From positions 49,737-113,736 of the forward strand of contig CANRBF010000009.1 in assembly GCA_947628795.1 (NCBI GenBank): a stretch of 64,000 nt of DNA. Direction: 5' to 3'. The translations under genes and the position numbers were made by a program. How positions within the stretch are numbered: position 1 is the first letter of the stretch; every line of letters begins with the position of its first letter. The notes below the pieces were generated by a model that saw only the letters and a program-made list of their open reading frames with translations, was not told the origin of the DNA and searched no databases. The stretch comes from an uncultured Monoglobus sp. GTDB lineage: Bacteria > Bacillota > Clostridia > Monoglobales > Monoglobaceae. Of the stretch, positions 1 through 9,149 are shown in pieces.

Positions 1-1734
1 GGCAATGTTATACCGACACCCACTCCGGACCCGAACGCCACTCCCACGCCGACGCCCACGGCCACGCCTGTTCCCACCGCGACCGCGGCGCCTGTTCACA
101 ATATCTCAATAGCCGAGAATATAGAAAACGGCTCGATCGAGATAAACGGCGCGTCAAGCCGAGAGGTGACATGGTCGGCGGCGGATCACCAAAGCGAGAT
201 AAGCGGCGCGAAAACTTTTAACTTAAACGGAGTTGACGCAAGCGGCGGCACGCTCGATATATATGATCCCAAAACCACGACCGAAACCTATGAGGGTTCG
301 GTAATTGCCCGAGCCGATCAAGGCGAAAACCCGGATATGAGCGCAAAGCCGTTTACGGACAATGAAAAGCCCTCCGGCTCGGTGTTTATGGTTTGTCCCG
401 CGAGCGACGGCAAACTGGTTATGGAATACTATGTTTACGGCGGCAGTTCCAGAACGGTGCATGTGTATGATAACAATAGCGATAAGGATCTGCAAACAGT
501 AAAGCGGGAAACAAAAGGCATATACACATTCGAGGGAGACTGCAAGGCCGACAATAAGTATTATTTGTGGATCGAAGGCTCAAAGCTGGGGCTCAAAAGC
601 GTGACGGTAACGGGCGGCGGAATCGCCGCGAGAACGGGTGAGACGGTGAATGTCAAGACCCTGCCCGATGAGGGATTCAGAGCCGAATCGGTAAACGTCA
701 CTCCGGAAACGCAGGTTATGAATCTTGGCGAAAACAACTACAGCTTTGTTATGCCGAACAGCGATGTAACCGTTGGGGCAAGCTTTGTAAGCGCGGACAC
801 GCCCACCGAGGCGCCCTCGCCGACACCTACAGTGGCGCCGACCGCAACGCCTACCGAAGCGCCTTCTCCGACGCCCACTGAGGAGCCGTCACCGACGCCT
901 ACGACTACACCGACCGCAACACCTGCGGCCGTGCCTACGCCGATTAACACGCCGACACCGACACCCACTCCTACGGCAACGCCGAGCGAGACGCCCGGCG
1001 AGGAACCGTCGCCGGCTCCTACGGCAACACCGACGACAACACCTATAGCAACGCCGTCTGCGACGCCTGCGTCTACGAAGATCCCGGCGCCGACCGCCAC
1101 ACCTACCGTAACGCCGACGCCTTCGCCTACAGCGAAACCGATAGAGACGGCAAAACCGACCGATACGCCGATACCGACAGCGACGTCCTCTCCCACGGAT
1201 AAGCCGACTGAGACGCCGACTGTGACAGCGGAGCCAAGCGGCACGCCGATGCCTTCGGCGACGGCAACTCCGACAACGACGGCGGCGCCTTCGCCGACCG
1301 ACACGCCGAGACCCGAAGGATCCGCCGCGCCTACCGCGACGCCGAGCCCGGCGCAGTCTCAGGCTCCGACGGAAACTCCCAAGCCCGATGAGAGCGCGGC
1401 TCCCGAGGAAACACCGAGCGCAGCTCCCACAACGGAGCCGAGCGGCGCGCCGACGCCCGAGTATCTCTATGAGATCAACGGTTATAACTTCGGAGGCGAC
1501 GGAAAAATCAATATTGATCTGAAATATAACGGCGGCGGTTCGGACAAGGCCAAGCTGATCATCGCGTCGTATTCCGAGAGCGGCCTCGTGACGAGCGTTA
1601 AAATGTTTGACATAACGGGCGCCGACTTATCCTCGGTCGACTATAATGATCCCGGAAGCGAAAACATAAAGATCTTCATCTGGGAGCCGAAAACCATGGA
1701 GCCTATGGCAAAGGCATTTGGGCGTAGAGACTAG
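1..1734 (+). CDS. C-terminal part of a large secreted repeat protein (5' end outside window)
   Basis: The frame is open from base 1, so these are the last 577 residues of a longer protein. In order: a short Thr/Pro/Ala linker; a beta-rich module (about residues 37-205) containing [11 protein letters not shown], a signature that recurs in the SLH protein at the right edge; a bacterial-repeat-like stretch with [14 protein letters not shown] (to about residue 265); a linker of roughly 220 residues dominated by Thr-Pro pairs; and a C-terminal module of about 90 residues ending with [13 protein letters not shown]. That ending resembles the C-terminus of the 2719-residue protein (LMVWDGADTMNPLA). 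Such architecture is typical of exported clostridial surface proteins. The catalytic or anchoring part must lie upstream of the window, so the function cannot be named. Confidence 0.85.
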   Translation, partial: GNVIPTPTPDPNATPTPTPTATPVPTATAAPVHNISIAENIENGSIEINGASSREVTWSAADHQSEISGAKTFNLNGVDASGGTLDIYDPKTTTETYEGSVIARADQGENPDMSAKPFTDNEKPSGSVFMVCPASDGKLVMEYYVYGGSSRTVHVYDNNSDKDLQTVKRETKGIYTFEGDCKADNKYYLWIEGSKLGLKSVTVTGGGIAARTGETVNVKTLPDEGFRAESVNVTPETQVMNLGENNYSFVMPNSDVTVGASFVSADTPTEAPSPTPTVAPTATPTEAPSPTPTEEPSPTPTTTPTATPAAVPTPINTPTPTPTPTATPSETPGEEPSPAPTATPTTTPIATPSATPASTKIPAPTATPTVTPTPSPTAKPIETAKPTDTPIPTATSSPTDKPTETPTVTAEPSGTPMPSATATPTTTAAPSPTDTPRPEGSAAPTATPSPAQSQAPTETPKPDESAAPEETPSAAPTTEPSGAPTPEYLYEINGYNFGGDGKINIDLKYNGGGSDKAKLIIASYSESGLVTSVKMFDITGADLSSVDYNDPGSENIKIFIWEPKTMEPMAKAFGRRD

Positions 1735-1773
1735 GGAATAGCATCCCCCCCTCAGTCGGGCCTTGCCCGCCGG

Positions 1774-1867
1774 CATTAAGGAAGCTCTTGGTCAAAATTG
1801 CAAGCAATTTTGAAAGATAGCTCTGAACCCGCAAGCAAGCTTGCTGATTATCCCCAAGGGGCGAGCC
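1774..1867. repeat. Dispersed palindromic repeat, copy R1
   Basis: This 94-base block starts with CATTAAGGAAGCTCTTGG, contains the hairpins AAAATTGCAAGCAATTTT and GCAAGCAAGCTTGC, and ends CCCCAAGGGGCGAGCC. It is nearly identical to 4012-4104 (about four differences, same orientation). The bases just before it (CCCTCAGTCGGGC...) resemble the right half of the complete repeat at 38172-38287. With the terminator and promoter below it accounts for the gap between the flanking genes. Confidence 0.85.
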
Positions 1868-1907
1868 TGATTTTGCCTCCCGAATTTGAGGCGCCCGATT
1901 TTTCTAA

Positions 1908-1939
1908 CAAAACCCCCAAAATTTTTGGGGGTTTTGTTA
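1908..1939 (+). terminator. Rho-independent terminator
   Basis: Stem AAACCCCCAAAA / TTTTGGGGGTTT followed by TGTTATTG. It lies downstream of the partial secreted-protein gene and before the OPT promoter. Confidence 0.8.
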
Positions 1940-1948
1940 TTGTAAACG

Positions 1949-1977
1949 TTGACTTTTGACAAATTTTGTGTTAAAAT
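1949..1977 (+). promoter_or_regulatory. Sigma-A promoter of the OPT operon
   Basis: TTGACT (1949-1954), 17-base spacer, TAAAAT (1972-1977). The SD of the OPT gene follows at 2011-2017. Confidence 0.65.
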
Positions 1978-2026
1978 ATAAAAGACAATTGTATACTTTA
2001 ATAAAAAAAGAAAGGAGTAATTAAAA

Positions 2027-3907
2027 GTGGAGGACAAAAAATCAACATTCAAACCCTATATTCCCGCCGATAAAATCGTGCCGGAATTTACGGTCACATC
2101 AATTGTGCTGGGCATTATCCTCGCGGTAGTGTTCGGCGCGGCTAACGCTTATCTCGGTCTCCGCGTGGGTATGACGGTTTCGGCTTCGATTCCCGCGGCG
2201 GTTATCTCGATGGGTATTATCAGACTTATTCTCAGAAAGAATTCCATTCTTGAGAACAATATGGTACAGACCATCGGTTCCGCCGGCGAATCGCTGGCCG
2301 CGGGCGCGATATTCACCCTGCCCGCTCTGTTCATGTGGGCCGCGGAGGACAGCTCGGTTGCGACGCCCTCGTTCCTGATGATCACGTTTATCGCGATCTG
2401 CGGCGGCGTTTTGGGCGTTCTGTTCATGATCCCCCTGCGCACCGCGCTGATCGTTGAGGAGCACGGCGTTCTGCCCTTCCCCGAGGGCACGGCCTGCTCC
2501 GAGGTTCTGCTCGCCGGCGAGGAAGGCGGCGATAAATCAAAACTGGTGTTCTCGGGTCTGGGAATCGCGGCGGTCTACAAATTCATCGCCGACGGTCTGT
2601 GCCTGTTCCCCAGCGAGGTGGATTGGTCAATCAAGGCGTATCCCGGTTCGGGCATAGGAATGGACGTTCTGCCCGCTCTGGTCGGCGTCGGCTACATATG
2701 CGGAGCGAGAGTTTCGTCATACATGCTCGGCGGCGCCGTTTTGGGCTGGTTCGTTATCATGCCGATGCTGGTGCTTGTGGGAGGCGACGCGGTCATGTAT
2801 CCCGCCGAGGCTCCGTTCAATCAGCTTGACACCTGGGATCTGTGGGGCAGCTTTGTGCGGTACATAGGCGCGGGAGCCGTGGCCGCCGGAGGCATACTGA
2901 GCCTTATCAAGTCGCTGCCTCTGATAGTATCGACGTTTGCAAAGGCAATGAAGGGCTTCGGCCACAGCGGCGGCGTGTCGCGCACCGAGCGCACCATATC
3001 TCTTCCGGTCGCCATGATCGGCGCTCTTGTTATCGCGATCCTGCTCTGGCTCATCCCAAGCGTTCCGATCAGCCTGCTGGCAGCCGTTATAGTCGTTGTG
3101 TTCGGCTTCTTCTTCGCCACCGTTTCATCTCGTATGGTCGGACTGGTAGGCTCGTCCAACAACCCGGTTTCGGGTATGGCGATCGCCACGCTGCTGATCT
3201 CAACGGTGCTGCTTAAAGCCACGGGCAACACGGGCATTGGCGGCATGACGACCGCGATCTGCATAGGCACGGTTATCTGTATCGTCGCCGCTATGGCGGG
3301 CGACACGTCTCAGGACCTCAAGACCGGTTACATAGTCGGCGCGACGCCGTTCTATCAGCAGATAGGCGAGCTCATCGGCGCAGTTGCGGCGGGTCTTGCC
3401 ATCGCGGGCGTTCTGTATCTGCTCAATGCCGCGTGGAGCTACGGTTCGTCTCAGATCCCCGCGCCTCAGGCGACCCTGATGAAGATGGTCGTTGAGGGCG
3501 TTATGGGCGGCAACCTGCCCTGGGGCCTGGTATTCACGGGCGTGTTTATCGCTATCGCTGTTGAGATCGTGGGTATCCCCGTTCTTCCGTTCGCGATCGG
3601 CCTCTATCTGCCGATACATCTGTCCACGCCTATCATGGTGGGCGGTCTTATCCGCCTCTGGGCCGAGAAGCGTAAGTGCAAGAGCGAGGAGCGCCGCAAT
3701 GAGATCATCAACGACGGTGTTCTGTTCTCGTCCGGTATGATCGCCGGCGAGGGCCTTGTGGGAATACTGCTCGCGGTATTCGCGGTCGTAGGTCTTGACC
3801 TCGACATGGGCGGTATCCTCGGCAACTGGGGAGGCCTCGCGTTCTTTATCGTGCTCTGCGCGGTCATGATAAAGTTCATGTTCGGATTCAAAAAGAAGGC
3901 TAAATAA
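2027..3907 (+). CDS. OPT-family oligopeptide transporter
   Basis: This 626-residue polytopic membrane protein belongs to the OPT family, secondary transporters that take up small peptides or metal chelates. The N-terminal segment carries the hallmark NAYLGLRVGMTVSASIPAA (about residues 40-60), followed by GTACSEVLLAGEEGG near residue 155 and a series of hydrophobic helices to the C-terminus, which ends in a basic FKKKAK. The start is a GTG preceded by AAAGGAG at 2011-2017. The dipeptidase gene 1 kb downstream supports a peptide substrate; that is inference. A copy of a dispersed repeat lies on each side of the gene. Confidence 0.92.
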   Translation: MEDKKSTFKPYIPADKIVPEFTVTSIVLGIILAVVFGAANAYLGLRVGMTVSASIPAAVISMGIIRLILRKNSILENNMVQTIGSAGESLAAGAIFTLPALFMWAAEDSSVATPSFLMITFIAICGGVLGVLFMIPLRTALIVEEHGVLPFPEGTACSEVLLAGEEGGDKSKLVFSGLGIAAVYKFIADGLCLFPSEVDWSIKAYPGSGIGMDVLPALVGVGYICGARVSSYMLGGAVLGWFVIMPMLVLVGGDAVMYPAEAPFNQLDTWDLWGSFVRYIGAGAVAAGGILSLIKSLPLIVSTFAKAMKGFGHSGGVSRTERTISLPVAMIGALVIAILLWLIPSVPISLLAAVIVVVFGFFFATVSSRMVGLVGSSNNPVSGMAIATLLISTVLLKATGNTGIGGMTTAICIGTVICIVAAMAGDTSQDLKTGYIVGATPFYQQIGELIGAVAAGLAIAGVLYLLNAAWSYGSSQIPAPQATLMKMVVEGVMGGNLPWGLVFTGVFIAIAVEIVGIPVLPFAIGLYLPIHLSTPIMVGGLIRLWAEKRKCKSEERRNEIINDGVLFSSGMIAGEGLVGILLAVFAVVGLDLDMGGILGNWGGLAFFIVLCAVMIKFMFGFKKKAK

Positions 3908-3921
3908 TATACTTATTCTGC

Positions 3922-4104
3922 CTCGCCCCTTGGGGAGAGGTGCCTGCGAAGCAGGCGGAGAGGGGTTAAGATAAGGTAAATAAAACCCCTCTCAGTCGCC
4001 TTTGGCGACAGCATTAAGGAAGCTCTTGGTCAAAATTGCAAGCAATTTTGAAAGATAGCTGTGAACCGCAAGCAAGCTTGCTGATTACCCCCAAGGGGGG
4101 AGCC
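3922..4104. repeat. Dispersed palindromic repeat, copy R2 (long form)
   Basis: The left end CTCGCCCCTTGGGGAGAG is identical to the left terminal inverted repeat of the copy at 38172. An internal GCCTGCGAAGCAGGC hairpin and an AGAGGGGTT / AACCCCTCT pair follow, then the 93-base block shared with 1774-1867, ending CCCCAAGGGGGGAGCC. It fills the 213-base gap between the OPT gene and the PqqD gene of the same presumed operon. Confidence 0.85.
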
Positions 4105-4120
4105 TTTACAAGGAGAAATT

Positions 4121-4495
4121 ATGGCAAAAAAGAAAAAGGTATCAGCTAATTATTTTGACAGTGTGCCGGTCCGCAGCGCGGACCGGCCCTGGCGCGTGAA
4201 GGACGACGGTCTGGTCGAGGTTGATATGGAAAACAAGGGCTTTTATCACAGCATAGCCCAAAAGCTTTTCAAAAAGCCCAGGATCAGCCATATCGCGCTC
4301 GATAAGCACGGCAGCGCCGTTTGGAAAAGCATCGACGGCGCAAACACCGTTATGGACATAATCCGAGTGATGGAGCGCGAGTTCCCGAAGGAGAAGGACC
4401 GTATGCTCGATAGGGTAGTGACGTATCTCGCTACCCTTCAGACAAACGGTTTTATAACCATGCGCGGAGCCAAAAAGAAAGGGAAAAAATCATGA
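4121..4495 (+). CDS. PqqD-family protein
   Basis: A 124-residue soluble protein. Residues 55-118 match the PqqD fold: HIALDKHGSAVWKSIDG followed by an amphipathic helix and YLATLQTNGFI. PqqD domains bind precursor peptides and hand them to radical-SAM or other peptide-modifying enzymes. No such enzyme or precursor is encoded nearby, so here the fold may bind a peptide, or a protein partner, linked to the transporter and dipeptidase. The N-terminus and the C-terminus (AKKKGKKS) are strongly basic. The start is the ATG after AAGGAGAAATT. The stop overlaps the next start (ATGA), indicating translational coupling. Confidence 0.8.
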   Translation: MAKKKKVSANYFDSVPVRSADRPWRVKDDGLVEVDMENKGFYHSIAQKLFKKPRISHIALDKHGSAVWKSIDGANTVMDIIRVMEREFPKEKDRMLDRVVTYLATLQTNGFITMRGAKKKGKKS

Positions 4496-4845
4496 GGTTT
4501 TTGATCGCGGGATTCGGAATTCTTTTGTTCGCGGCGGCCACGGCGATACTTGTGGTCTGGGGCATGCGCAAATCGTATTTTCAGCGCGAGAACCTTTCGA
4601 GAATGTTGTTTTCCAAAGCCGCCGACAAGGTGATGCGGTACCTTAAAACTCACGACACGATCTCCGCGTCTCAGATGCGGAAGGTGGTCGACGGCACCGA
4701 GGTCTCGGAGGCGTTCAGCCGAAACCGCGCGGTGGTCCAAGGCGACAAGGAATTCACGGCGCGGCTTATCGAATTGATGCAAAACGACGGCAAGATCGAG
4801 CCGATCGAGCCCGGAAAGTCAGTCTACCGCAAAAAACAAAAATAA
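4492..4845 (+). CDS. Small membrane-anchored protein with a soluble C-terminal domain
   Basis: A 117-residue protein with one N-terminal membrane helix (residues 3-25, rich in Leu/Ala/Val) and a mostly helical, basic tail. The tail (about residues 40-117) has the pattern of a small winged-helix-like domain, including TISASQMRKVV and NDGKIEPI and a terminal VYRKKQK. I do not recognise a named family. The ATG overlaps the stop of the PqqD gene and the dipeptidase gene starts 16 bases downstream, so it is the third gene of a four-gene peptide operon. It could be a membrane tether for the PqqD protein; this is inference. Confidence 0.75.
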   Translation: MRFLIAGFGILLFAAATAILVVWGMRKSYFQRENLSRMLFSKAADKVMRYLKTHDTISASQMRKVVDGTEVSEAFSRNRAVVQGDKEFTARLIELMQNDGKIEPIEPGKSVYRKKQK

Positions 4846-4861
4846 ATAAGAGGTGAATAAA

Positions 4862-6310
4862 ATGCCGGTATTATCGGGAATCGAGCCGACAAAAGTGTTT
4901 AAGTATTTCGAGGAGATATGTTCTGTTCCCCACGGCTCGGGAAACACAAAGCAAATCAGCGACTACTGCGCGGGTTTCGCTAAGGAGCGCGGCCTCAAAT
5001 ACATTCAGGACGCCACAAACAACGTTGTGATCTTCAAAGACGGCACCGAGGGATACGAAAGCTCGGCGCCCGTCATGATACAGGGACACCTTGACATGGT
5101 GTGCGAAAAAGAGGCGGACTGCGATATAGATTTCGAAAAAGACGGTCTGCGGCTGAAGCTTGAGGACGGCGTTATCTCGGCCGAGGGAACAACTTTGGGC
5201 GGCGACGACGGAATAGCCGTGGCGTTCGCGCTGGCTATCTTGGATTCGAGCGACATTCCGCACCCTCCGCTTGAGGTCGTGCTCACGGTCGACGAGGAGA
5301 TAGGAATGTTCGGCGCGGCCGACCTTGACTGCTCGCCTCTCAAATCCCGGATCATGCTCAATCTTGATTCCGAGGACGAGGGCGTCCTGCTGGTGAGCTG
5401 CGCGGGCGGAGTCAGCGCGGCGTGCAAACTGCCGTTGACCCGAACGATGGTAAGCGGCGCAGAGGCAGCGCTCAAGATCGACGGTCTCACGGGCGGTCAT
5501 TCGGGCGTTGAGATAAACAAGGAGCGCGCCAACGCCAACCGCCTTATGGGCAGGGCTCTCAATGAGCTTTGCGGCGTTTTGGAATATGACATAATCTCGG
5601 TGGACGGCGGCCTTAAAGACAATGCCATACCGAGAGCGTCCGAGGCAAAGCTTATCGTGGGGGCCGACAGCGCTTCCGAGCTGAAGGATTTCGCGGAGAA
5701 ATGGAACAAGATATTTAAGAGCGAGTACCGTCTGTCCGACCCCGAGCTTTCGTTTACCGTGGAGATCGGCGGCGAGGGCTCCCGCAAGGCGCTGAGCAAG
5801 GATTCAAAGTGCAGGCTGATCTCCGCGCTGGTCAACATGCCGGGCGGTATTCAGCGCATGAGCCTTGACATTCCGGGTCTGGTGCAGACCTCGCTCAATA
5901 TGGGCGTGCTTGAGACGACCGACGGCGAGGCGATAATGCGTTTCGCTGTCCGCAGCAGTCTGGGCAGCGAGAAGGAGGAGTTGGTCGGACGGCTCAAGAA
6001 CCTGACCGATCTGCTGGGCGGCACGGTCGAGCTTATCGGCGACTATCCCGCCTGGGAATACAAGCAGGATTCAAAGCTGCGCGTTTTGATGGTAGATATA
6101 TTTAAAGAGCAGTACGGCAGAGAGCCGAAGGTCGAGGCGCTCCACGCGGGCGTTGAGTGCGGCCTGTTCGCCGGAAAGCTGCCGGGTCTGGACTGCGTTT
6201 CGATGGGCCCCGACATGAAGGATATCCACACTCCCAACGAGAGAATGGACGTCGACTCGGTTCAGAGAACGTGGGAATACGTCCTGGAGATATTAAAACG
6301 TCTTAAATAA
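4862..6310 (+). CDS. pepD: Aminoacyl-histidine dipeptidase (M20 family, PepD-like)
   Basis: A 482-residue cytosolic metallopeptidase that splits dipeptides such as carnosine-type substrates. Metal-site motifs of clan MH are intact: GHLDMVCEKE near residue 77, LGGDDGIAVA near 117, the general-base pair in TVDEEIGMFG near 145, NLDSEDEG near 170 and DIHTPNERM near the C-terminus. The lid domain carries GLTGGHSGVEI (about 210). A GTG nine bases upstream is in frame, but the SD AGAGGTGA overlaps it and fits the ATG at 4862. As last gene of the OPT operon it would hydrolyse the imported peptides. Confidence 0.92.
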   Translation: MPVLSGIEPTKVFKYFEEICSVPHGSGNTKQISDYCAGFAKERGLKYIQDATNNVVIFKDGTEGYESSAPVMIQGHLDMVCEKEADCDIDFEKDGLRLKLEDGVISAEGTTLGGDDGIAVAFALAILDSSDIPHPPLEVVLTVDEEIGMFGAADLDCSPLKSRIMLNLDSEDEGVLLVSCAGGVSAACKLPLTRTMVSGAEAALKIDGLTGGHSGVEINKERANANRLMGRALNELCGVLEYDIISVDGGLKDNAIPRASEAKLIVGADSASELKDFAEKWNKIFKSEYRLSDPELSFTVEIGGEGSRKALSKDSKCRLISALVNMPGGIQRMSLDIPGLVQTSLNMGVLETTDGEAIMRFAVRSSLGSEKEELVGRLKNLTDLLGGTVELIGDYPAWEYKQDSKLRVLMVDIFKEQYGREPKVEALHAGVECGLFAGKLPGLDCVSMGPDMKDIHTPNERMDVDSVQRTWEYVLEILKRLK

Positions 6311-6319
6311 GAGTTATAT

Positions 6320-6360
6320 AAAAACGGCTGAGCGGATAAGAGCTCAGCCGTTTTTATATT
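6320..6360. terminator. Bidirectional terminator between convergent genes
   Basis: AAAACGGCTGAG and CTCAGCCGTTTT flank a short loop, with A- and T-runs on both sides. It serves pepD (plus) and the beta-helix protein gene (minus). Confidence 0.85.
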
Positions 6361-6379
6361 ATTATATATTATAGAGGGT

Positions 6380-8407
6380 TTAATGTATATTTATCTGTTT
6401 GGTCTGCTCGTCCCAGTCGACGGTCATTCCCAAATTTTCCGAGATGAACCGTACGGGTATCAGTGTGCTGTCGCTTACCAGCTCGGGCGCGGCGAGCATT
6501 TCGACCGCCTGCCCGTTTACCGTCGCTGTGGTCGAGCCGATCGTCATTGTGATGATCGCGCCGTCCTTTTCGGCTGTCGCGGTTTGGGTAGCGTCGTCCC
6601 AGGTGACGTTGGCGCCCAGCGCTTCAAGTATTGCGCGGAAGCCGACCAAAGTGGTGTCGTTCCGCGTCACCGGAGCCACGGGGAAGTTTACCCGGCCGCC
6701 GTTTACGAAAACGGTGATCTCTTGATTTTGCCCGTGTCTCATGCCGCCTCTGCCGCCGAACATTCCGAATGAGGCCGTTCCGATTTGGTTGACGCCGCTT
6801 TGCGCGGTGAAGGTCTCGACCTGCTCGCCGCCCACATACACCGCGTATTCGGTGTTCGCCTTGAGTTTATCGGATGTGTAGGTGATCGTCTGATACGCCT
6901 TTGAGGGTGCGTATTTCATGATCTCATTGCCCGAGGCCGTCTCGCGGATCGAGACCTCGGTGCCCGCTGTCTGAGAAGCGCTGAGATTTATCGCGGCGTA
7001 GGGCTGATTTTCGCAGGCCGACGGGTTCTGGTTCATGCCCGCCGCCGACGCGGCGATGACCGTGCCGCCGTTTACTGCGAAGGTCCCCTCGGCGTCCAGC
7101 GCGCCGTTGCCCGTATTTGTCGGGCCGTCAACGGTTATTTCGCCGCCGTTTATCGTCAGGTTTCCGTTGGAGTCGATGCCGTCGCCGCCCGCGTTCACGT
7201 AAATCTTTCCGCCGTTTATCGTGATGGCGTGAGCCGCCGCGGTCTCCTCGTCGATCATGCCGAAACCTCCGCCGCCTCCGCGCATGCCGCCGTGCCGCTG
7301 CCCGGGCTCAAAGCTCGGCATTGCGCCGCTCATATCCGGTTGCTGTCCGTCGGGCATCTGCGGCGGTTGCTGATCGTCAAACTGCGGTTGTTGTCCGTTG
7401 GGCATTTGCGGCGGCTGCTGTCCGTCGAACTGAGGCTGTTGTCCGTTGGGCATTTGCGGGGGCTGCTGTCCGTCAAACTGTGACTGCTGTCCGCCTTGCA
7501 TCTGCGGCTGCTGCTGTCCGTCGAATTGAGGCTGCTGTCCGTCAAACTGCTGCCGTTGTCCGCCGGTATTCGGGTCAAAGCTGCCCTGCTGCATCATATC
7601 GGGGCGCGCGCCGCCAAACTGTCCGCCGTTTGCCGCGTCGGTTGTGTTTTCGTTTCCGGTGTTTATTCCGTCGTCCGCCGCGGTGACGCTTATGTCTCCG
7701 CCGTTTATCGTCAGGGTGCCTTTGCTCTCCATACCCTCGCTCTGTGCCGAGGTGAGATCCAGCGTTCCGCCGTCGACAAGCAGTTCGGTTCCGGCCTTCA
7801 TCGGTTTGCCTGTCTCGGATTTAGCGGTTATCTCGCCTCCGGATACCCAAAGCTTGTCATTGGCTTTTATGCCGTGTTCGTAGGATGCGATGTTTATATT
7901 TCCGTTTTCGATAACCACATCGTCGTCGCCCGCTATGCCGTGCTTACAGTTCCCGCTTATTGTGAGAGTTCCGTCGCCCTTGATCTCCAGATCATCGTTT
8001 GAAAACAGGGCTCCGTCGGCGTTCTCGTCCGAGTATGTCTTGCCGTCGGTCAAATAGTTCTCGGTGCCCTCGGTTATGGTTATAAGAGCTTTTTCGGCGT
8101 TGTCAAAATATATCGCGGGGCCGTCGCTGTTGGTGATCGACGCGCCGGATAGGCGCAGCTTCACTTTTTCCTCGGAGTTTACGTATATCATGCCATCGCT
8201 CAGGGTGCCGCTCACCTCAAAGTCTCCGCCTTGAGTGATGACAATATCGCCGTCCGTGACGCTCGCGCCCGAGCCGCTCACGCTCATTTTGTCAAGGTCG
8301 ATTTTTCCGGTGTTGTTTTTCCATGCCTTGTCTGCGTTCGCGGCGCTGCACGCGGTGCATCCGACGCTCATCATTACGCAAAGCAATAAAGATATTAATT
8401 TTTTCAT
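6380..8407 (-). CDS. Secreted carbohydrate-binding-domain (DUF4353/Cthe_2159-like) protein with copper-amine-oxidase N-like tail
   Basis: A 675-residue exported protein. The N-terminal hydrophobic signal ends near SVGCTAC and may be a lipoprotein signal, though the lipobox is imperfect. Residues 40-260 and 385-455 form stacked short beta repeats (LTINGGDISV, ITINGGKIYV, LTINGGEITV) typical of the pectate-lyase-like beta-helix of the Cthe_2159 family, which binds acidic plant polysaccharides. They are interrupted by a Gln/Pro-rich tandem repeat at residues 277-360 (unit about 16 residues, GQQPQFDGQQPPQMPN). The last ~110 residues (EITVFVNGGRVNF to the end) are a copper-amine-oxidase N-like stalk domain. 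It is the third gene of an operon with the DUF4956 and VTC genes, a known genomic association. Confidence 0.82.
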   Translation of the reverse strand: MKKLISLLLCVMMSVGCTACSAANADKAWKNNTGKIDLDKMSVSGSGASVTDGDIVITQGGDFEVSGTLSDGMIYVNSEEKVKLRLSGASITNSDGPAIYFDNAEKALITITEGTENYLTDGKTYSDENADGALFSNDDLEIKGDGTLTISGNCKHGIAGDDDVVIENGNINIASYEHGIKANDKLWVSGGEITAKSETGKPMKAGTELLVDGGTLDLTSAQSEGMESKGTLTINGGDISVTAADDGINTGNENTTDAANGGQFGGARPDMMQQGSFDPNTGGQRQQFDGQQPQFDGQQQPQMQGGQQSQFDGQQPPQMPNGQQPQFDGQQPPQMPNGQQPQFDDQQPPQMPDGQQPDMSGAMPSFEPGQRHGGMRGGGGGFGMIDEETAAAHAITINGGKIYVNAGGDGIDSNGNLTINGGEITVDGPTNTGNGALDAEGTFAVNGGTVIAASAAGMNQNPSACENQPYAAINLSASQTAGTEVSIRETASGNEIMKYAPSKAYQTITYTSDKLKANTEYAVYVGGEQVETFTAQSGVNQIGTASFGMFGGRGGMRHGQNQEITVFVNGGRVNFPVAPVTRNDTTLVGFRAILEALGANVTWDDATQTATAEKDGAIITMTIGSTTATVNGQAVEMLAAPELVSDSTLIPVRFISENLGMTVDWDEQTKQINIH

Positions 8408-8431
8408 AGAAATTCTCCTTTTTAAGTCAAA

Positions 8432-9121
8432 TCAGTATTGGTGGGCGCTTGCCGCTGACGATAATATTATGCTCAAATTTCCGTTGCGGCAGCGCAGCTC
8501 GTCCAAAAATTCCCGCTCGTCCTGTCCGCTGTCCATTGTCACGGTGTAGCACAGTTCAAACAGCGAGCCCAGGTCGGTGGTATGTATCTTGTCAAGGGTG
8601 TAGTTTTTGGTGTGCTTTTCGAGTATCTCGTCAAAGGCGCGCTCGTAGTTGAGGTCTTCGGGGATCGTGATCTTGAGGTGCTTGCGCACGGTCTTTTTCT
8701 CAAACAGTCCCCACTTTTCCGAGGCGATTATAACCAGACACAGGACGATGACGAATATCGCTCCGTAGGCGTACAGCCCCACGCCGCACGCCAGACCCGC
8801 GGCGATATCGAAAAATATAAATCCGATGTCCTTGGGGTCGCCGGGCGCGCTTCTGAATCTGATTATCGACAGGGTTCCGGCTAAGCTGAACGCGCGGGCT
8901 ATGTTGCTGCCGATAAACAGAATGATAACCGAAAGAATAACGGGCAGCATCAGCAGCGTTATCGCCAGACTGCGCTGGTAGTAATCATCGTGCTGGGTCT
9001 TGTAGTAGGTGAACGCGATAACCGCGCCGAAAGCGACTGCCACCGCCATTGTGATCATTGCCGACATAACCGACAAGTTATCCGAAACGTTCGCGAGTAT
9101 GTTGTTAAATATATTGTCCAT
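8432..9121 (-). CDS. DUF4956 membrane protein
   Basis: A 229-residue protein with about four hydrophobic helices (residues 18-40, 50-75, 100-135) and a soluble C-terminal domain of about 85 residues. The motif AFSLAGTLSIIRFRSAPGDP between helices is characteristic of DUF4956. Family members are usually encoded beside VTC-domain polyphosphate polymerases, as here, and are thought to act with them at the membrane; the biochemical role is not established. The gene lies 28 bases downstream of the VTC gene and 24 bases upstream of the beta-helix protein gene, so the three are probably cotranscribed. Confidence 0.88.
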   Translation of the reverse strand: MDNIFNNILANVSDNLSVMSAMITMAVAVAFGAVIAFTYYKTQHDDYYQRSLAITLLMLPVILSVIILFIGSNIARAFSLAGTLSIIRFRSAPGDPKDIGFIFFDIAAGLACGVGLYAYGAIFVIVLCLVIIASEKWGLFEKKTVRKHLKITIPEDLNYERAFDEILEKHTKNYTLDKIHTTDLGSLFELCYTVTMDSGQDEREFLDELRCRNGNLSIILSSAASAHQY

Positions 9122-9149
9122 TTAAAAATTCCTCTCTTTTATGTTATAG

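Noticed and set aside
738..1304. Gly/Val-rich minus-strand frame opposite the Thr/Pro linker
   Set aside because: The composition is simply the complement of Thr-Pro-Ala codons; the sense frame continues through it as part of a longer protein.
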